The notes under the pieces are model-generated. The model worked only from the letters and a program-made list of their open reading frames with translations, was not told the DNA's origin and did not search any database. Position numbers and translations under genes: made by a program. Below, in pieces: positions 9,278 through 17,274 of a stretch of DNA of 37,009 nucleotides (its first letter is position 1; each line of letters starts with the position of its first letter). This DNA is from Streptomyces gardneri (lineage in GTDB: Bacteria > Actinomycetota > Actinomycetes > Streptomycetales > Streptomycetaceae): assembly GCF_006539185.1 (NCBI RefSeq), contig NZ_BJMN01000067.1, forward strand, positions 1 through 37,009. Direction: 5' to 3'.

Positions 9278-9344
9278 GGCCGGGTGGTGAAAAGCGCCGG
9301 GCCGCCTGCGCCATGGCCATGTTCCCGGCGGGATTCGCGGCTTG

Positions 9345-10193
9345 CTACCTGTCGACGCCGTCGGTCACACCGAGCCAGCTGTCCAGGTCTGCGATGCGCG
9401 CCTCCAAAGCGGGGCGCATGCCCGTCGCGCTGGAGGCGCCAAGGGCCAGGCGCAGCGGAGGGTTGGGGCTGTCGACCGCGGTCCGGATGCCTGCGGCGAT
9501 CCGCGCCGCGGCGGAGAATGCGGATGCCGGCAGCTCTCCGATGCCTTTCTGGACCTCTCGGACGGTCTGGTCGTAGTCGCCCAGGCCGGCTGCGACATCG
9601 AGGTTGGCCAGGAAGGGGGTCGCGGTCATCCCGGGCTGGATGATCGTGACGTTGATGCCGAGCGGTGCGACCTCGGCCGCGAGCGCGTCCGACAGCCCCT
9701 CGACCGCGTACTTGGTGGCGGCCAGCAGACCCACGCCGGGATGGGCGGACTGCCCGTAGACCGACGAGCCCTGGAGGATGTGCCCGGACCGCTGGGCGCG
9801 GAGCACCGGCAGCGTTGCGCGGAGCACGTTGAGCACTCCGAAGACATTGGTGTCGAACACGGCACGGACCTGCGTGTCGGATGCCTCCTCAACGGCTCCG
9901 AACAGTCCGTATCCCGCGTTGTTGGCCACCACGTCGATGCGGCCGAACCGTGCGAGCGTGCCTGTCACCGCGTCCCGGACCGCTTGCTCGTCACGTACGT
10001 CCGCCCGGACGAGAAGCAGGCGGTCACCGTGCACTTCCGCCAGTTCGTCCAGGGAGGAGGTGTCGCGGGCGAGAGCTGAGACGGCGTCGCCGCTCTCCAG
10101 TGCCTGGAGCGTCAGTTCGCGGCCGATGCCGGACGTCGCGCCGGTGATCAGCCATGTACGGAGGCGAGTCTGGTGGTTGAATCCTTCATTCAT
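9345..10193 (-). CDS. Short-chain dehydrogenase/reductase with atypical active site
   Basis: Starting at ATG 10193, the 282-residue protein shows the SDR Rossmann motif TGATSGIGRE, the DVRD adenine-ring region, NNAGYG and the catalytic Ser in GSSVYGQ. The YxxxK motif is changed: the sequence reads GLLAATKYAVEGL, so the position four before the Lys is Leu rather than Tyr. The usual proton-donor Tyr is therefore missing unless the nearby Tyr after the Lys substitutes. The overall pattern is that of classical NADP(H) SDRs of the oxidoreductase type with PGMTATPF at the C-terminal side. It is divergent from the CGNR regulator, with 103 bases between the starts. Confidence 0.8.
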   Translation of the reverse strand: MNEGFNHQTRLRTWLITGATSGIGRELTLQALESGDAVSALARDTSSLDELAEVHGDRLLLVRADVRDEQAVRDAVTGTLARFGRIDVVANNAGYGLFGAVEEASDTQVRAVFDTNVFGVLNVLRATLPVLRAQRSGHILQGSSVYGQSAHPGVGLLAATKYAVEGLSDALAAEVAPLGINVTIIQPGMTATPFLANLDVAAGLGDYDQTVREVQKGIGELPASAFSAAARIAAGIRTAVDSPNPPLRLALGASSATGMRPALEARIADLDSWLGVTDGVDR

Positions 10194-10296
10194 GTTGCGA
10201 CCGTAGCGAGTTAGCTCGCAACGCGTCAATCCATCCAGACGTCGAGGTTGCCCCCTAGCCGGATTAGCTCTGTTGGCACTGATGTAAGGTGGATGG
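10194..10296. promoter_or_regulatory. Divergent promoter region between SDR and CGNR regulator
   Basis: The region contains the inverted repeat GCGAG-TTAG-CTCGC (10206-10219) close to the SDR start, and a repeated TTAGCTC at 10211-10217 and 10264-10270. ATCCATCCA and TGGATGGAT form a wider inverted pair, the second lying over the CGNR start. These are candidate operator sites. A clear -10/-35 pair could not be fixed. Confidence 0.4.
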
Positions 10297-10908
10297 ATGA
10301 GCAGCGCGGCAGCCGGAACTCCCGAACTCGGCCCTCGTACCGTCCCGCCGACGGTGGAGACCGTCCTCGGGTTCGTGAACACCCGCGCGGACGGATCGGG
10401 TCGCCGGGAGTTGTTCGAAGACGGGGACGCGTTCGCAGCGTGGCTGGCGGAGCGCGACGAGTTCGGTGGCGACACCGTGGTGACCGACGCTGACGCCGCG
10501 GTCGCTCGCGAGCTGCGCGACGCCCTCGTGACTGTGCTGCTCGCGCACTCGGGCGATGAGGAAACTCTGGGTGAGCCACTGCAGCGTGCCGAACGACACC
10601 TGCGGCGCGTGGGTTCGCTCTACCCGCTGGCGACGGTAGTCACGGCCGGCGGTGTCGAGCTCGCGTCGCCGCAGGCAGGGGTGCCGCGTGTGTTCGGAAC
10701 CCTGCTGGCCGCAGTGACGACGTTCGCGCAGAGCAGCGACTGGGGACGCATCAAGGCGTGCAGAAACCCCCCGTGCCACTTCGGCTTCTTCGACCGTACC
10801 CGCAATGGGGCAGGGCTGTACTGCAGCACTGGCTGCGGCTCCCAGGTGTCGATGCGCAAACACCGCCAGCGGCAGCGCCAAGGCAGCGGTACGCCGGCCG
10901 AAGCGTGA
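10297..10908 (+). CDS. CGNR zinc finger / ABATE-domain regulator
   Basis: A 203-residue protein. The N-terminal part (VLGFVNTRADGSGRRELFED, LAERDEF) matches the ABATE (stress-induced, substrate-binding-like) domain. The C-terminus holds the zinc finger CRNPPCHFGFFDRTRNG, then YCSTGCGSQVSMRKHRQR. The residues that give the family its name are CGSQ here instead of CGNR, while the Cys ligands and the basic helix are kept. Members are probable transcription regulators. It is divergent from the SDR gene and is a good candidate for controlling it. Confidence 0.85.
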   Translation: MSSAAAGTPELGPRTVPPTVETVLGFVNTRADGSGRRELFEDGDAFAAWLAERDEFGGDTVVTDADAAVARELRDALVTVLLAHSGDEETLGEPLQRAERHLRRVGSLYPLATVVTAGGVELASPQAGVPRVFGTLLAAVTTFAQSSDWGRIKACRNPPCHFGFFDRTRNGAGLYCSTGCGSQVSMRKHRQRQRQGSGTPAEA

Positions 10909-10955
10909 GAACGCCCTTCCAGTGAGGAGGGTTATCACCCCCACCGGCAAGCGCT

Positions 10956-11100
10956 AGGTTCTGTCGTCAAATGTCACGCCCACATCAGGAGTGATGCGAG
11001 GGTGACGGCTGCCTCGTAGGGCTGGGCGGTCTTGATGCCCCTATGGAGCCTGAGTCGGACCGAATCCGCGGGGCCGTACCGGGCTCGCCGCCGCTGCCTC
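10956..11100 (-). mobile_element. Insertion sequence end with transposase C-terminus
   Basis: At 10953 a CTAG tetranucleotide is followed by GTTCTGTCGTCAAATG, which looks like an IS terminal sequence at its preferred target. Eighteen bases inside, a - strand frame ends (stop at 10974-10976) with VRLRLHRGIKTAQPYEAAVT followed by LASLLMWA, resembling a transposase tail. The rest of the element is not recognisable upstream, so this is a truncated copy. The family (IS5-like, IS427 group) is an inference from the CTAG site and the spacing only. The rest of the gap up to 11182 shows nothing else. Confidence 0.4.
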
Positions 11101-11182
11101 CTGGCCAACTCCGTTGCACCGCACAGGAATGGTCTTGCAGACCAGGTTTCGTGTGGAGTGTTCATGGCGAAGTACTTCAACC

Positions 11183-12301
11183 ATGGGCTTATCACCGGTT
11201 GCCGGTCATCCTGCTGTCGCTGTCTTCCGCGAGCCCCGAGGCGGGCGGCCCGTGCCGGTGCTGGGCCCACGGGTCGATGCTGAGGCGAAGCGCACCGCGC
11301 GCGTGCTGGCCGCGATGTCGACCCATGCCAGACCTGTCGAGCGCACCCTCGCCCTACGGCAAGCCGCCACGGCTGCGGGTGAGTTGGCAGCCGCGCTGTC
11401 GGATCTGGCTCCGGCCGTGGTCGGTGAGGCACTGCCGGCGGAGTCGACCAGTCAGTCGTTCTTCCGGGTCCGTGAGGGGGAGTTGTCGGATCAGCAAGCG
11501 GCCCTGCACGGCGTGCTGGTCATCCACCGCGGTCTGGAGGATCTGTGTGATGCTCCGCTGTCGGGCTCCGACCTGGCCCTGGAGGTGGCCGGGATGCGGC
11601 AGTCGGTGCTCGATCTCACCGGAACAGCGCCGGGCGCCGACCCTGACTCCGTCCCGCCGGTGGCCGTCCCCGAGGCCGGTGCGGGATCGTCGTTGGAGAG
11701 TGTGTGGAGTGCTCGGTGGCTCATCGGTCACCAGGTCCATGTCCTGTTCAACGTCTGCGCCGCAGTCGCCGTGGCCGACGCCACCCGCCATCTGCGGCTC
11801 GGCGACAGCGTTGCCGCGCTTACGCGGCTGGCCGATGCGACGGTGTACGTGCGGGGCTTCCCGGCGGCCATGACCCATGCAAGTACGATCCCGGCCGACT
11901 ACTACATGGACGCGATACGCCACACCATGGCGCCGCCGTCGGTGGACGTCCCGTTGAGCGGGCGCCAGCATCGCGGGTACAAGCTGTTCCGGGCGGCGAT
12001 GAAGGACCTGCTGTCCGTGGTTCCCGACTCCTACGAGCACTTGGCAGCCCGCGCCCCTGAGCTGGCCGAGGCACGGGGCGCTCTCCTGGAAGCCGACATC
12101 GTGGACGGTGAACGGCACGTCACCCTCGCGTACTCGATGGTGCATCTGCGTCGTTCCATCGCTCAGAAGCCCGAAGGCCCCGACAACGCCGTGGCCGAAC
12201 TACGGCAGATGCGCCATCGCCGCGCGGCCCAGTACGCCTCCCTGATCCGATTCGGGGACCACTACATCGCCGACGCCGTGGCCGGCCTGCGCCACTCGTG
12301 A
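11183..12301 (+). CDS. Unknown helical protein paired with an Fe/2OG oxygenase
   Basis: I place the start at ATG 11183 (MGLSPVAGHPAVAVFREP); the frame is open further upstream, but that part overlaps IS-derived DNA, and no clear ribosome-binding site decides the point. The product (372 aa) is largely alpha-helical and soluble. Conserved-looking stretches are WLIGHQVHVLFNVCAAVAVA, PADYYMDAIRHTMAPPSVDV and LSGRQHRGYKLFRAAMKDLL; several His could bind metal or heme. I do not recognise the family. It ends 40 bases before the oxygenase gene and is probably co-transcribed with it, so both may act on one small molecule or amino acid. Confidence 0.65.
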   Translation: MGLSPVAGHPAVAVFREPRGGRPVPVLGPRVDAEAKRTARVLAAMSTHARPVERTLALRQAATAAGELAAALSDLAPAVVGEALPAESTSQSFFRVREGELSDQQAALHGVLVIHRGLEDLCDAPLSGSDLALEVAGMRQSVLDLTGTAPGADPDSVPPVAVPEAGAGSSLESVWSARWLIGHQVHVLFNVCAAVAVADATRHLRLGDSVAALTRLADATVYVRGFPAAMTHASTIPADYYMDAIRHTMAPPSVDVPLSGRQHRGYKLFRAAMKDLLSVVPDSYEHLAARAPELAEARGALLEADIVDGERHVTLAYSMVHLRRSIAQKPEGPDNAVAELRQMRHRRAAQYASLIRFGDHYIADAVAGLRHS

Positions 12302-12341
12302 GTCCGCGCGTCCGCCGCCCACACCCCGGCAGGAGATCCTG

Positions 12342-13352
12342 ATGCCCGAGACGACGCCCGGCACCACCCCAAGCTCTGCCGTCGCAGCCGACTGGAAACT
12401 GGATCCGGCCGATGCCGGCGCGTGCGAGCGGCTGGCCCGCACCCTGTGCACCCGCGGGGACGACCAGGTCGACAGCCCCGAGTGGGTGTCACGGGCCCGG
12501 GACGCCTGGGAGGACCTTCCGCCGCCGCTGCGCCGCGAGGTGCGCAGGTTCCGAAGGCATTCCGGCCCGCACGGCACCATGGTGATCGGCGGCCTGCCCA
12601 TCGATCAGGCGGCCCTGCCCGTGACACCGACCGTACGCGGCTCGGTCCAGCGCCAGGCCACCGTCTCGGCGGCGGTGCTCACCATGGTGGCCTGCGGGCT
12701 CGGCGAGCCCCTCGCCTACCTGGCGGAGAAATCCGGCGCCCTCGTGCAGGACGTCGTGCCCGTGCCCGGGCACGAGACCTTCCACGGCAACGCCGGATCG
12801 GTGCCGCTGTCCTTCCACACCGAGAACGGCTTCCACCCCCACCCACCCGACTATGTGGTCTTCCTGTGCCTGCGTGCCGACCACGACCAGATCGCCGGAA
12901 TGCGCATCGCGGGCATCCGCCAAGCTCTGCCGCTCCTCACCCCGGCCGGCCGCCAGACCCTGTTCGCATCGGAGTTCATCACCACACCACCGCCTTCCTT
13001 CGGTCCCGACGCTGCTGCGACCGAGTCCGCCGTCAAGCCCCGACCGGTACTGTCGGGAGCAGTCGAGGATCCCGACATACGCATGGCCCAACTCGTCACC
13101 ACCCCGCTCACCCCTCGGGCCGCAGCGGCGCTGGCCGAATTCGGCCGCGCCTGCGAGGCGACCGCCCGCACTCTGCGCCTGACTCCGGGCGATCTGGTCG
13201 TCATCGACAACCGCGTCACCGTCCACGGCCGCACCGCCTTCCACCCTCGATACGACGGAGCAGACCGCTGGCTCCAACGCACCTACGTCACCACCGACCT
13301 GCGCCGCTCCCGCGACCACCGCCCCGACGACGGCCACATACTCGCCCGCTGA
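12342..13352 (+). CDS. Fe(II)/2-oxoglutarate oxygenase, clavaminate synthase-like (AsnO/VioC type)
   Basis: A 336-residue protein with the 2-His-1-carboxylate site: H159-T-E161 in LSFHTENGFHPHPPDYVVFL, and distal H295 in DNRVTVHGRTAFHPRYDG, followed by the Arg-containing RWLQRTYV that normally holds 2-oxoglutarate. The HTEN-x-FHP-PDYV block is typical of the clavaminate synthase-like amino-acid oxygenases (asparagine or arginine beta-hydroxylases), which act on free amino acids or carrier-bound residues. Substrate specificity cannot be read off. It probably forms an operon with the preceding unknown gene and has no NRPS gene next to it. Confidence 0.85.
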   Translation: MPETTPGTTPSSAVAADWKLDPADAGACERLARTLCTRGDDQVDSPEWVSRARDAWEDLPPPLRREVRRFRRHSGPHGTMVIGGLPIDQAALPVTPTVRGSVQRQATVSAAVLTMVACGLGEPLAYLAEKSGALVQDVVPVPGHETFHGNAGSVPLSFHTENGFHPHPPDYVVFLCLRADHDQIAGMRIAGIRQALPLLTPAGRQTLFASEFITTPPPSFGPDAAATESAVKPRPVLSGAVEDPDIRMAQLVTTPLTPRAAAALAEFGRACEATARTLRLTPGDLVVIDNRVTVHGRTAFHPRYDGADRWLQRTYVTTDLRRSRDHRPDDGHILAR

Positions 13353-13460
13353 GCTCGCCCACCCACACATCTCGGCCTTCGTCACCAGCCGGCTCACCGC
13401 CGACCGCGGACGGACCACCTCTACCGGTGCCGCTCAGCGCGCTCGGCGACGCAACCAGTT
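13353..13460 (+). pseudogene. Tyrosine recombinase fragment (left copy)
   Basis: Translated, this stretch gives LAHPHISAFVTSRLTADRGR, nearly the same as LAHRHISAFVTGQLTAGRGR in the larger integrase fragment at 31.6 kb. It is part of the N-terminal core-binding (SAM-like) domain of a phage-type integrase. The DNA similarity to 31610-31716 is clear but imperfect, with a gap after TACCGGTGCC. Both copies are in the same orientation, so they form diverged direct repeats about 18 kb apart. Confidence 0.65.
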
Positions 13461-13504
13461 CCGCCCCCGGAGGGACGCGGGGCCGGTGCACGTACGGTCT
13501 CGGC

Positions 13505-14266
13505 GTGAATACGATCAAGAACTCTTTTGGCCGTCTGCCCGCAGTGGGGCTGGCGGTGCTGATGTCGGCCGCATCGTTGGTGTGGATTCAGGCAGGATCG
13601 GCGCAAGCGGCGTACGACAACTGCCCGACCGAGAACTTCTGTCTGTACACCGAGGCCGGTGGCAACGGCGAGATGGTCTCGTTCTCGCTCAAGGACGGTC
13701 CCGAGCTGGACTACAACGCCGATGCGGCCCTGACCGGGAAGACCTTCGTGTCCTTCCGCAACAACACCACCTCGTGGGCCTGCCTGTACGACGGCCCGAG
13801 CTACGGCGGGGACAAGATGCAGTCCGTCCGACCCGGGCACCTCGGGGGTGACCTGCCCAAGGAGGGCGCGGTTCAAGAGGTGGTCCCCGCCTCGCACAAG
13901 TACGCCAAGTCCAAGCAGGGTTGCAGGACCGGGTTCGAACGCTGCCAGGCCACCCGTCTGTGCATCTTCCAGGGTCCCAGCGGGCGCGGTGTGGCCGCGG
14001 GGACGATCGAGCCCGATGTTCTGCCCGACGGGGTGACGGGCAACAAGGACTACTCGGCGACCTGGGACGACAAGGTCGTGTCCGTCTCGAACCGGTCGCA
14101 CAAGTTCGCCTGCTTCTACGACGGGGTCGGCTACGGAGCGTGGCACATTGGCACCTGGAACATGCGGGCGTACGTCGTTCCGCCCGGGCAGGAAACGACT
14201 CTTCCCGCGCTCTACCAGCGACAGATCAGCTCCCACAAGCTCGCCGACGCGGAATCGAAGTGCTGA
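13505..14266 (+). CDS. Secreted I36 inhibitor / crystallin-like protein
   Basis: A GTG start gives a 253-residue precursor with a signal peptide: basic N-terminus, hydrophobic LPAVGLAVLMSAASLVWI, and a likely cut after AQA near residue 36. The mature part has two repeated units beginning CPTENFCLYTEAGGNGEMV and CQATRLCIFQGPSGRG, the Cys-framed pattern of the peptidase inhibitor I36 (SMI-like) and beta/gamma-crystallin-type family. Later segments (WACLYDGPSYGG, FACFYDGVGYGA) repeat the same strand-turn pattern. Such proteins are small secreted inhibitors or wall-associated proteins. It overlaps closely with the next secreted gene, which starts 2 bases after its stop. Confidence 0.75.
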   Translation: MNTIKNSFGRLPAVGLAVLMSAASLVWIQAGSAQAAYDNCPTENFCLYTEAGGNGEMVSFSLKDGPELDYNADAALTGKTFVSFRNNTTSWACLYDGPSYGGDKMQSVRPGHLGGDLPKEGAVQEVVPASHKYAKSKQGCRTGFERCQATRLCIFQGPSGRGVAAGTIEPDVLPDGVTGNKDYSATWDDKVVSVSNRSHKFACFYDGVGYGAWHIGTWNMRAYVVPPGQETTLPALYQRQISSHKLADAESKC

Positions 14267-14268
14267 CC

Positions 14269-14604
14269 ATGGAGAACGACACCACCCGATTCAGGGGCCG
14301 TCCCCGCACGCGCCGTATCGCGGCCGTGTCCGTGGCCTTGGCGACACTGGCCCTGACACAGTCCGCGGCGACCGCCGCGAACAACCCGGCGGCCAACGAG
14401 GTCACGTCGATACTGGACGGCCTGAGGGCCAGCCCCGTGACGGTGAGGGAGGGGATCGAGCGAACGACGTACTCCAGCGCGTCCTCCGATCTCGAAGTCC
14501 GCGTGGCGGTCATCGACCCCGATCTGGGTGCGATCACTCACCTTTCGCCGACGCCGGGGTCCAGGTGCACGTCCTTCGCAAGATCGCCGGCCATGGCTCG
14601 CTGA
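14269..14604 (+). pseudogene. Truncated secreted protein fused to integrase DNA
   Basis: The ATG at 14269 follows the preceding stop by two bases. The product begins with a signal peptide (RTRRIAAVSVALATLALTQS, cut near ATAA) and a short mature region (SILDGLRASPVTVREGIERT, DLEVRVAVIDPDLGAI). From about 14535 the sequence belongs to an integrase gene in another frame, so the last ~24 codons are out-of-frame junk. The original protein is probably cut to about 88 residues. The family is not recognised. Confidence 0.6.
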
Positions 14605-14732
14605 CCACCACCCAGCGGTACCTGCACCCCGACGTACACGAGATCACCGCCGCCGGCGCCGCCCTCTCGGCACACCTCAGCGTGGTCCGCGCGCCCCGGT
14701 CCCTGCCGAGCCCGATCGTGGTCGCCCGCTGA
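14544..14732 (+). pseudogene. Tyrosine recombinase C-terminal fragment
   Basis: The frame reads FADAGVQVHVLRKIAGHGSL, then TTTQRYLHPDVHEITAAGAA, ending with a stop at 14730-14732. GH-x-SLTTTQRYLHPD is the conserved last motif of phage-type integrases (the H/W box and the catalytic Tyr). The earlier catalytic Arg region is missing. A hairpin (CCAGGA-TCACCG-TCCTGG, 14766-14783) lies 33 bases after the stop. Together with the N-terminal pieces at 13.35 and 31.6 kb, this shows that at least one integrase gene was broken up here. Confidence 0.75.
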
Positions 14733-15093
14733 CACGGTCAAGGCGAGTTGGTCCCCAAGTGGTCCCCAGGATCACCGTCCTGGCGGCGAGGCACGCTCTG
14801 GCATCTCTGGTCACCGCAGGGTGGAGAGGGCGGATTGACCGACGGCCTGTCAGTGCCTGCGCATAGCCTGCCGACACGTCCTCGACTCGCGATGAGCTTC
14901 GCCATGTCATGCTCGGTTCCCTCTTCACGCCTGAGGTTCCGCTGGGACCGACCCGGGACATACTCATGGCCTGACACGTCTCGGCAACAAGCAAGGGCAA
15001 GCACCACGGAAGCCCCGAGTGCCGCACGCTACGGTCAGCCGCCTCTGTGAAACAGATCGACGTCCCATTCCGCGAAGCCGTGGAACGGCTCTG
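14733..15093. other. Gene-free junction DNA
   Basis: It contains a repeated GTGGTCCCC/TTGGTCCCC next to the integrase fragment, the hairpin at 14766-14783, and no recognisable gene or tRNA. It lies between the integrase fragment and the phosphatase fragment and is probably rearranged DNA. Confidence 0.4.
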
Positions 15094-15213
15094 CGCGAGA
15101 GCCCTGGCCGCGGCCTCGCCCGCGTCGGTGAGGGGACGTCGGGTGCGGCCCGCATGCCGGCCGGACAGGCTCCACTCGGTCTGGCCGTGCCTGATCACTA
15201 TCAGCTCGCCCAT
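15094..15213 (-). pseudogene. Histidine phosphatase (phosphoglycerate mutase-like) 5' fragment
   Basis: From ATG 15213 on the - strand the frame reads MGELIVIRHGQTEWSLSGRH, then PLTDAGEAAARALA. RHGQTEW is the phosphohistidine loop of the histidine phosphatase superfamily, and LT-x-G-x2-A-A is the next conserved helix. Similarity stops after about 40 residues; the rest of the ~190-residue gene is missing, and the frame runs on into unrelated DNA. It marks a breakpoint beside the biosynthetic cluster. Confidence 0.7.
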
Positions 15214-15576
15214 AGCCGCGCACGCTACCGGGTCCTGTGGCGCCCGGAGACGCGTTCCGCACACGCGCTGGGCGATCGGTTGACTTCCGCGCGGCGGATT
15301 GCCGACGATACGCGTCTGACTGTCGATCAACCGGCGGCCGCCGCGAACTCACTGCGGAGCCGCGGGCGGCCTTCTGCCCGGCCGCTTCGACCGTCACGTC
15401 GGGGACGGCCCGCGCGAAGCGCGTCGTCCGGGCGGCCGGCTCGCCGGGCCGGAGGCGCCACCCCGGTGGAGCCTCGCCGCGGTGACGCCTCGCCGTCCCC
15501 ACCGTACGGATCTCGCCGGGTCGTCCAGGCCCTTCTCCCCTCCCGTATCGCCGTCTCCGTGCAAGGGAGCACTCCC
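15214..15576. promoter_or_regulatory. Region upstream of the biosynthetic cluster
   Basis: No gene is supported here although a frame stays open. TTGACT at 15280-15285 could be a -35 element, with only weak -10 candidates near 15304-15312. CGGTTGA (15277-15283) and TCAACCG (15327-15333) form an inverted repeat around it that might be an operator. The first cluster gene starts at 15577 after AAGGGA (15563-15568). Confidence 0.3.
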
Positions 15577-17274
15577 ATGACCCCTTCCCAGCCTTTCCGG
15601 CCGTCCCGCGCGCGCGAGCGCCAGGGCCCCCTCACCCTCGGACAGCTCGCGCAGCTCGTGGAGTACGAGGAGGTGCTCGCCAGGGCCCCAGAGGCCGCGT
15701 GGACCCGGACGCTGACCCAGCGATGGGCCGTACCCGCCGGCAACGAGGTCTCCGCGGTGCGCGACGCCCTGGCGCTGCTCGCCCGCAGGCACGAGGTCCT
15801 GCGGACCACCTTCGAGCGGGACGACTCCGGAAACCCGGTGCAAAGGGTGTGGGCGCCGGGAAGCGAGCGGATCCGGGTGTGTGATCCTCAGGTTCTTCCC
15901 GGCGCGGGCGAAGCGCCGGACGTGGACGCCTTCCTGGCATCGCTGCGGCGGCAGCCGTTGCCCTGCGACGCCGAGCCGCCTATCGCCTTCCACGTCCTCG
16001 CCGAGGGGGACGCGGCGAAGGAGGTGCTGATCGTGTTCCACCACATCGTCGCGGACTACCGGAGCATGCAGATCCTCCACCGCGATTTCCTCGCCGCGTT
16101 GGCGGTGCTCGCCCGTGGGGGGACGGAGCCGCCGGGCGCCCCGCCACGGCAGCCGATCGACGAGGCGCTGAGGCAGGCGGCACGTGCAGGTCAGGAGGAC
16201 GATGGACTGGAGGGCGACCGGCGGGAGGGCGATGGCCTGGAGCCCTGGCGGGAGGCGCTCGACGCCGCGGCCCCCACCCCATACCCGCGGTGGGACGAGT
16301 CCCGCTCGGCGGGCTACACGGCCACATTCTCGTCGGAGTCGCTCCAGCACGCGGTCTCCGTCCTGTCGCAACGGAACGGGCTGTGGCCGGCACAGGCGTT
16401 GCTGGGGCTCTACGCCTTCGTCGTCGCCCGCTACACCGGCCTGCCCTCCACCTCCCTCTGCGTCATCTCCTCCAACCGGTTCACCTATCCGTCGGGGGTC
16501 CACTGCTGCGCCCTGCGCGTGCCGGTCGTGCTGCCGACGGGGGAGCTGCCGCCCGAAGGGCTCATGAAGGCCGTGGCGGCCGCCACCAGGAACCTCCATC
16601 GGAACGCCGACCACGACGCCCGCGCGTTGAGGGCGTTGGTGGCCGGTCGTCAGGAGGCCACGGGATTCAACACGCGCTTCAGGCTGGAGTACAACTTCTT
16701 CTCGCGGCGCGGAGGGGCCGTCGGGGCGGGAACGCCGAGGGGTCCGCGATCGCCCGGCGGGTTCCGTCACGAGCCCACGGAACCCGCCGATCCGACCCTC
16801 ACGTATCTCGCGGCGCGACCGGGGAGGGGCACGGAGCCGATGGTGCTCTTCCTCGAATCCAACGAGGCCTTCCTGCCGCTGCCGGCCGCCGAGGCCCTCT
16901 TGCGTGCCATGGAAGGCCTGGGCGCGGAACTCGCGGGACGCGCGGAACTCGCGGAGCCGGCCGAGCACGACCCGCCCGTTCACTGGACCGCGTACCTGTC
17001 GCACGCCCTCGACGCCAGGCCCGCGGTGCCCGATCTGCTCGCCTTCCGGTCCGGACACGTCGACGTCCGCCGTATCGTCCGCGCCGTCGACGCGGAGCTC
17101 GGAGACGGGCGCGCGCGGGGTGTGGAGGTACGGGACCGGGGGACGCCGCGCGAACGGCTCGTGCTCCGGTTGTCGGACCCCTGGGGGGCCGACGCCGTGG
17201 CGGACCTGCTGGCGAGACTGCGCCGCCGGGCCTACTCCGACCCCTCTCTGGTGATCCCGACCGAGGTAATGTGA
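15577..17274 (+). CDS. Stand-alone NRPS condensation-domain protein
   Basis: A 565-residue protein from ATG 15577 (AAGGGA eight bases before). It has the C-domain landmarks LTLGQLAQL near the N-terminus, RRHEVLRTTFERDDSGNPVQ, and the catalytic motif H155-H156-I-V-A-D160 followed by Tyr where Gly is usual. The second His and the Asp are kept, so acyl transfer is plausible. C-domains form amide bonds (some form esters) between a carrier-bound acyl donor and an amine. No A or T domain is attached. The cluster has one separate carrier protein (27688-28188), the likely donor, and the modified peptide is the likely acceptor. It is encoded 320 bases upstream of the precursor gene. The last 100 residues (VDVRRIVRAVDAELGDGRAR) look like a separate small domain. 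Confidence 0.8.
   Translation: MTPSQPFRPSRARERQGPLTLGQLAQLVEYEEVLARAPEAAWTRTLTQRWAVPAGNEVSAVRDALALLARRHEVLRTTFERDDSGNPVQRVWAPGSERIRVCDPQVLPGAGEAPDVDAFLASLRRQPLPCDAEPPIAFHVLAEGDAAKEVLIVFHHIVADYRSMQILHRDFLAALAVLARGGTEPPGAPPRQPIDEALRQAARAGQEDDGLEGDRREGDGLEPWREALDAAAPTPYPRWDESRSAGYTATFSSESLQHAVSVLSQRNGLWPAQALLGLYAFVVARYTGLPSTSLCVISSNRFTYPSGVHCCALRVPVVLPTGELPPEGLMKAVAAATRNLHRNADHDARALRALVAGRQEATGFNTRFRLEYNFFSRRGGAVGAGTPRGPRSPGGFRHEPTEPADPTLTYLAARPGRGTEPMVLFLESNEAFLPLPAAEALLRAMEGLGAELAGRAELAEPAEHDPPVHWTAYLSHALDARPAVPDLLAFRSGHVDVRRIVRAVDAELGDGRARGVEVRDRGTPRERLVLRLSDPWGADAVADLLARLRRRAYSDPSLVIPTEVM

Noticed and set aside
12422..13504. Arg/Pro-rich + frame overlapping the Fe/2OG oxygenase and running into the secreted-protein gene
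   Set aside because: Its first 360 codons are out of frame with the oxygenase; the true gene in this frame begins at the GTG at 13505 with a signal peptide.
15019..15576. Upstream extension of the condensation-protein frame
   Set aside because: It overlaps the phosphatase fragment, is rich in Arg/Ser/Pro without family pattern, and the ATG at 15577 has a good ribosome-binding site.
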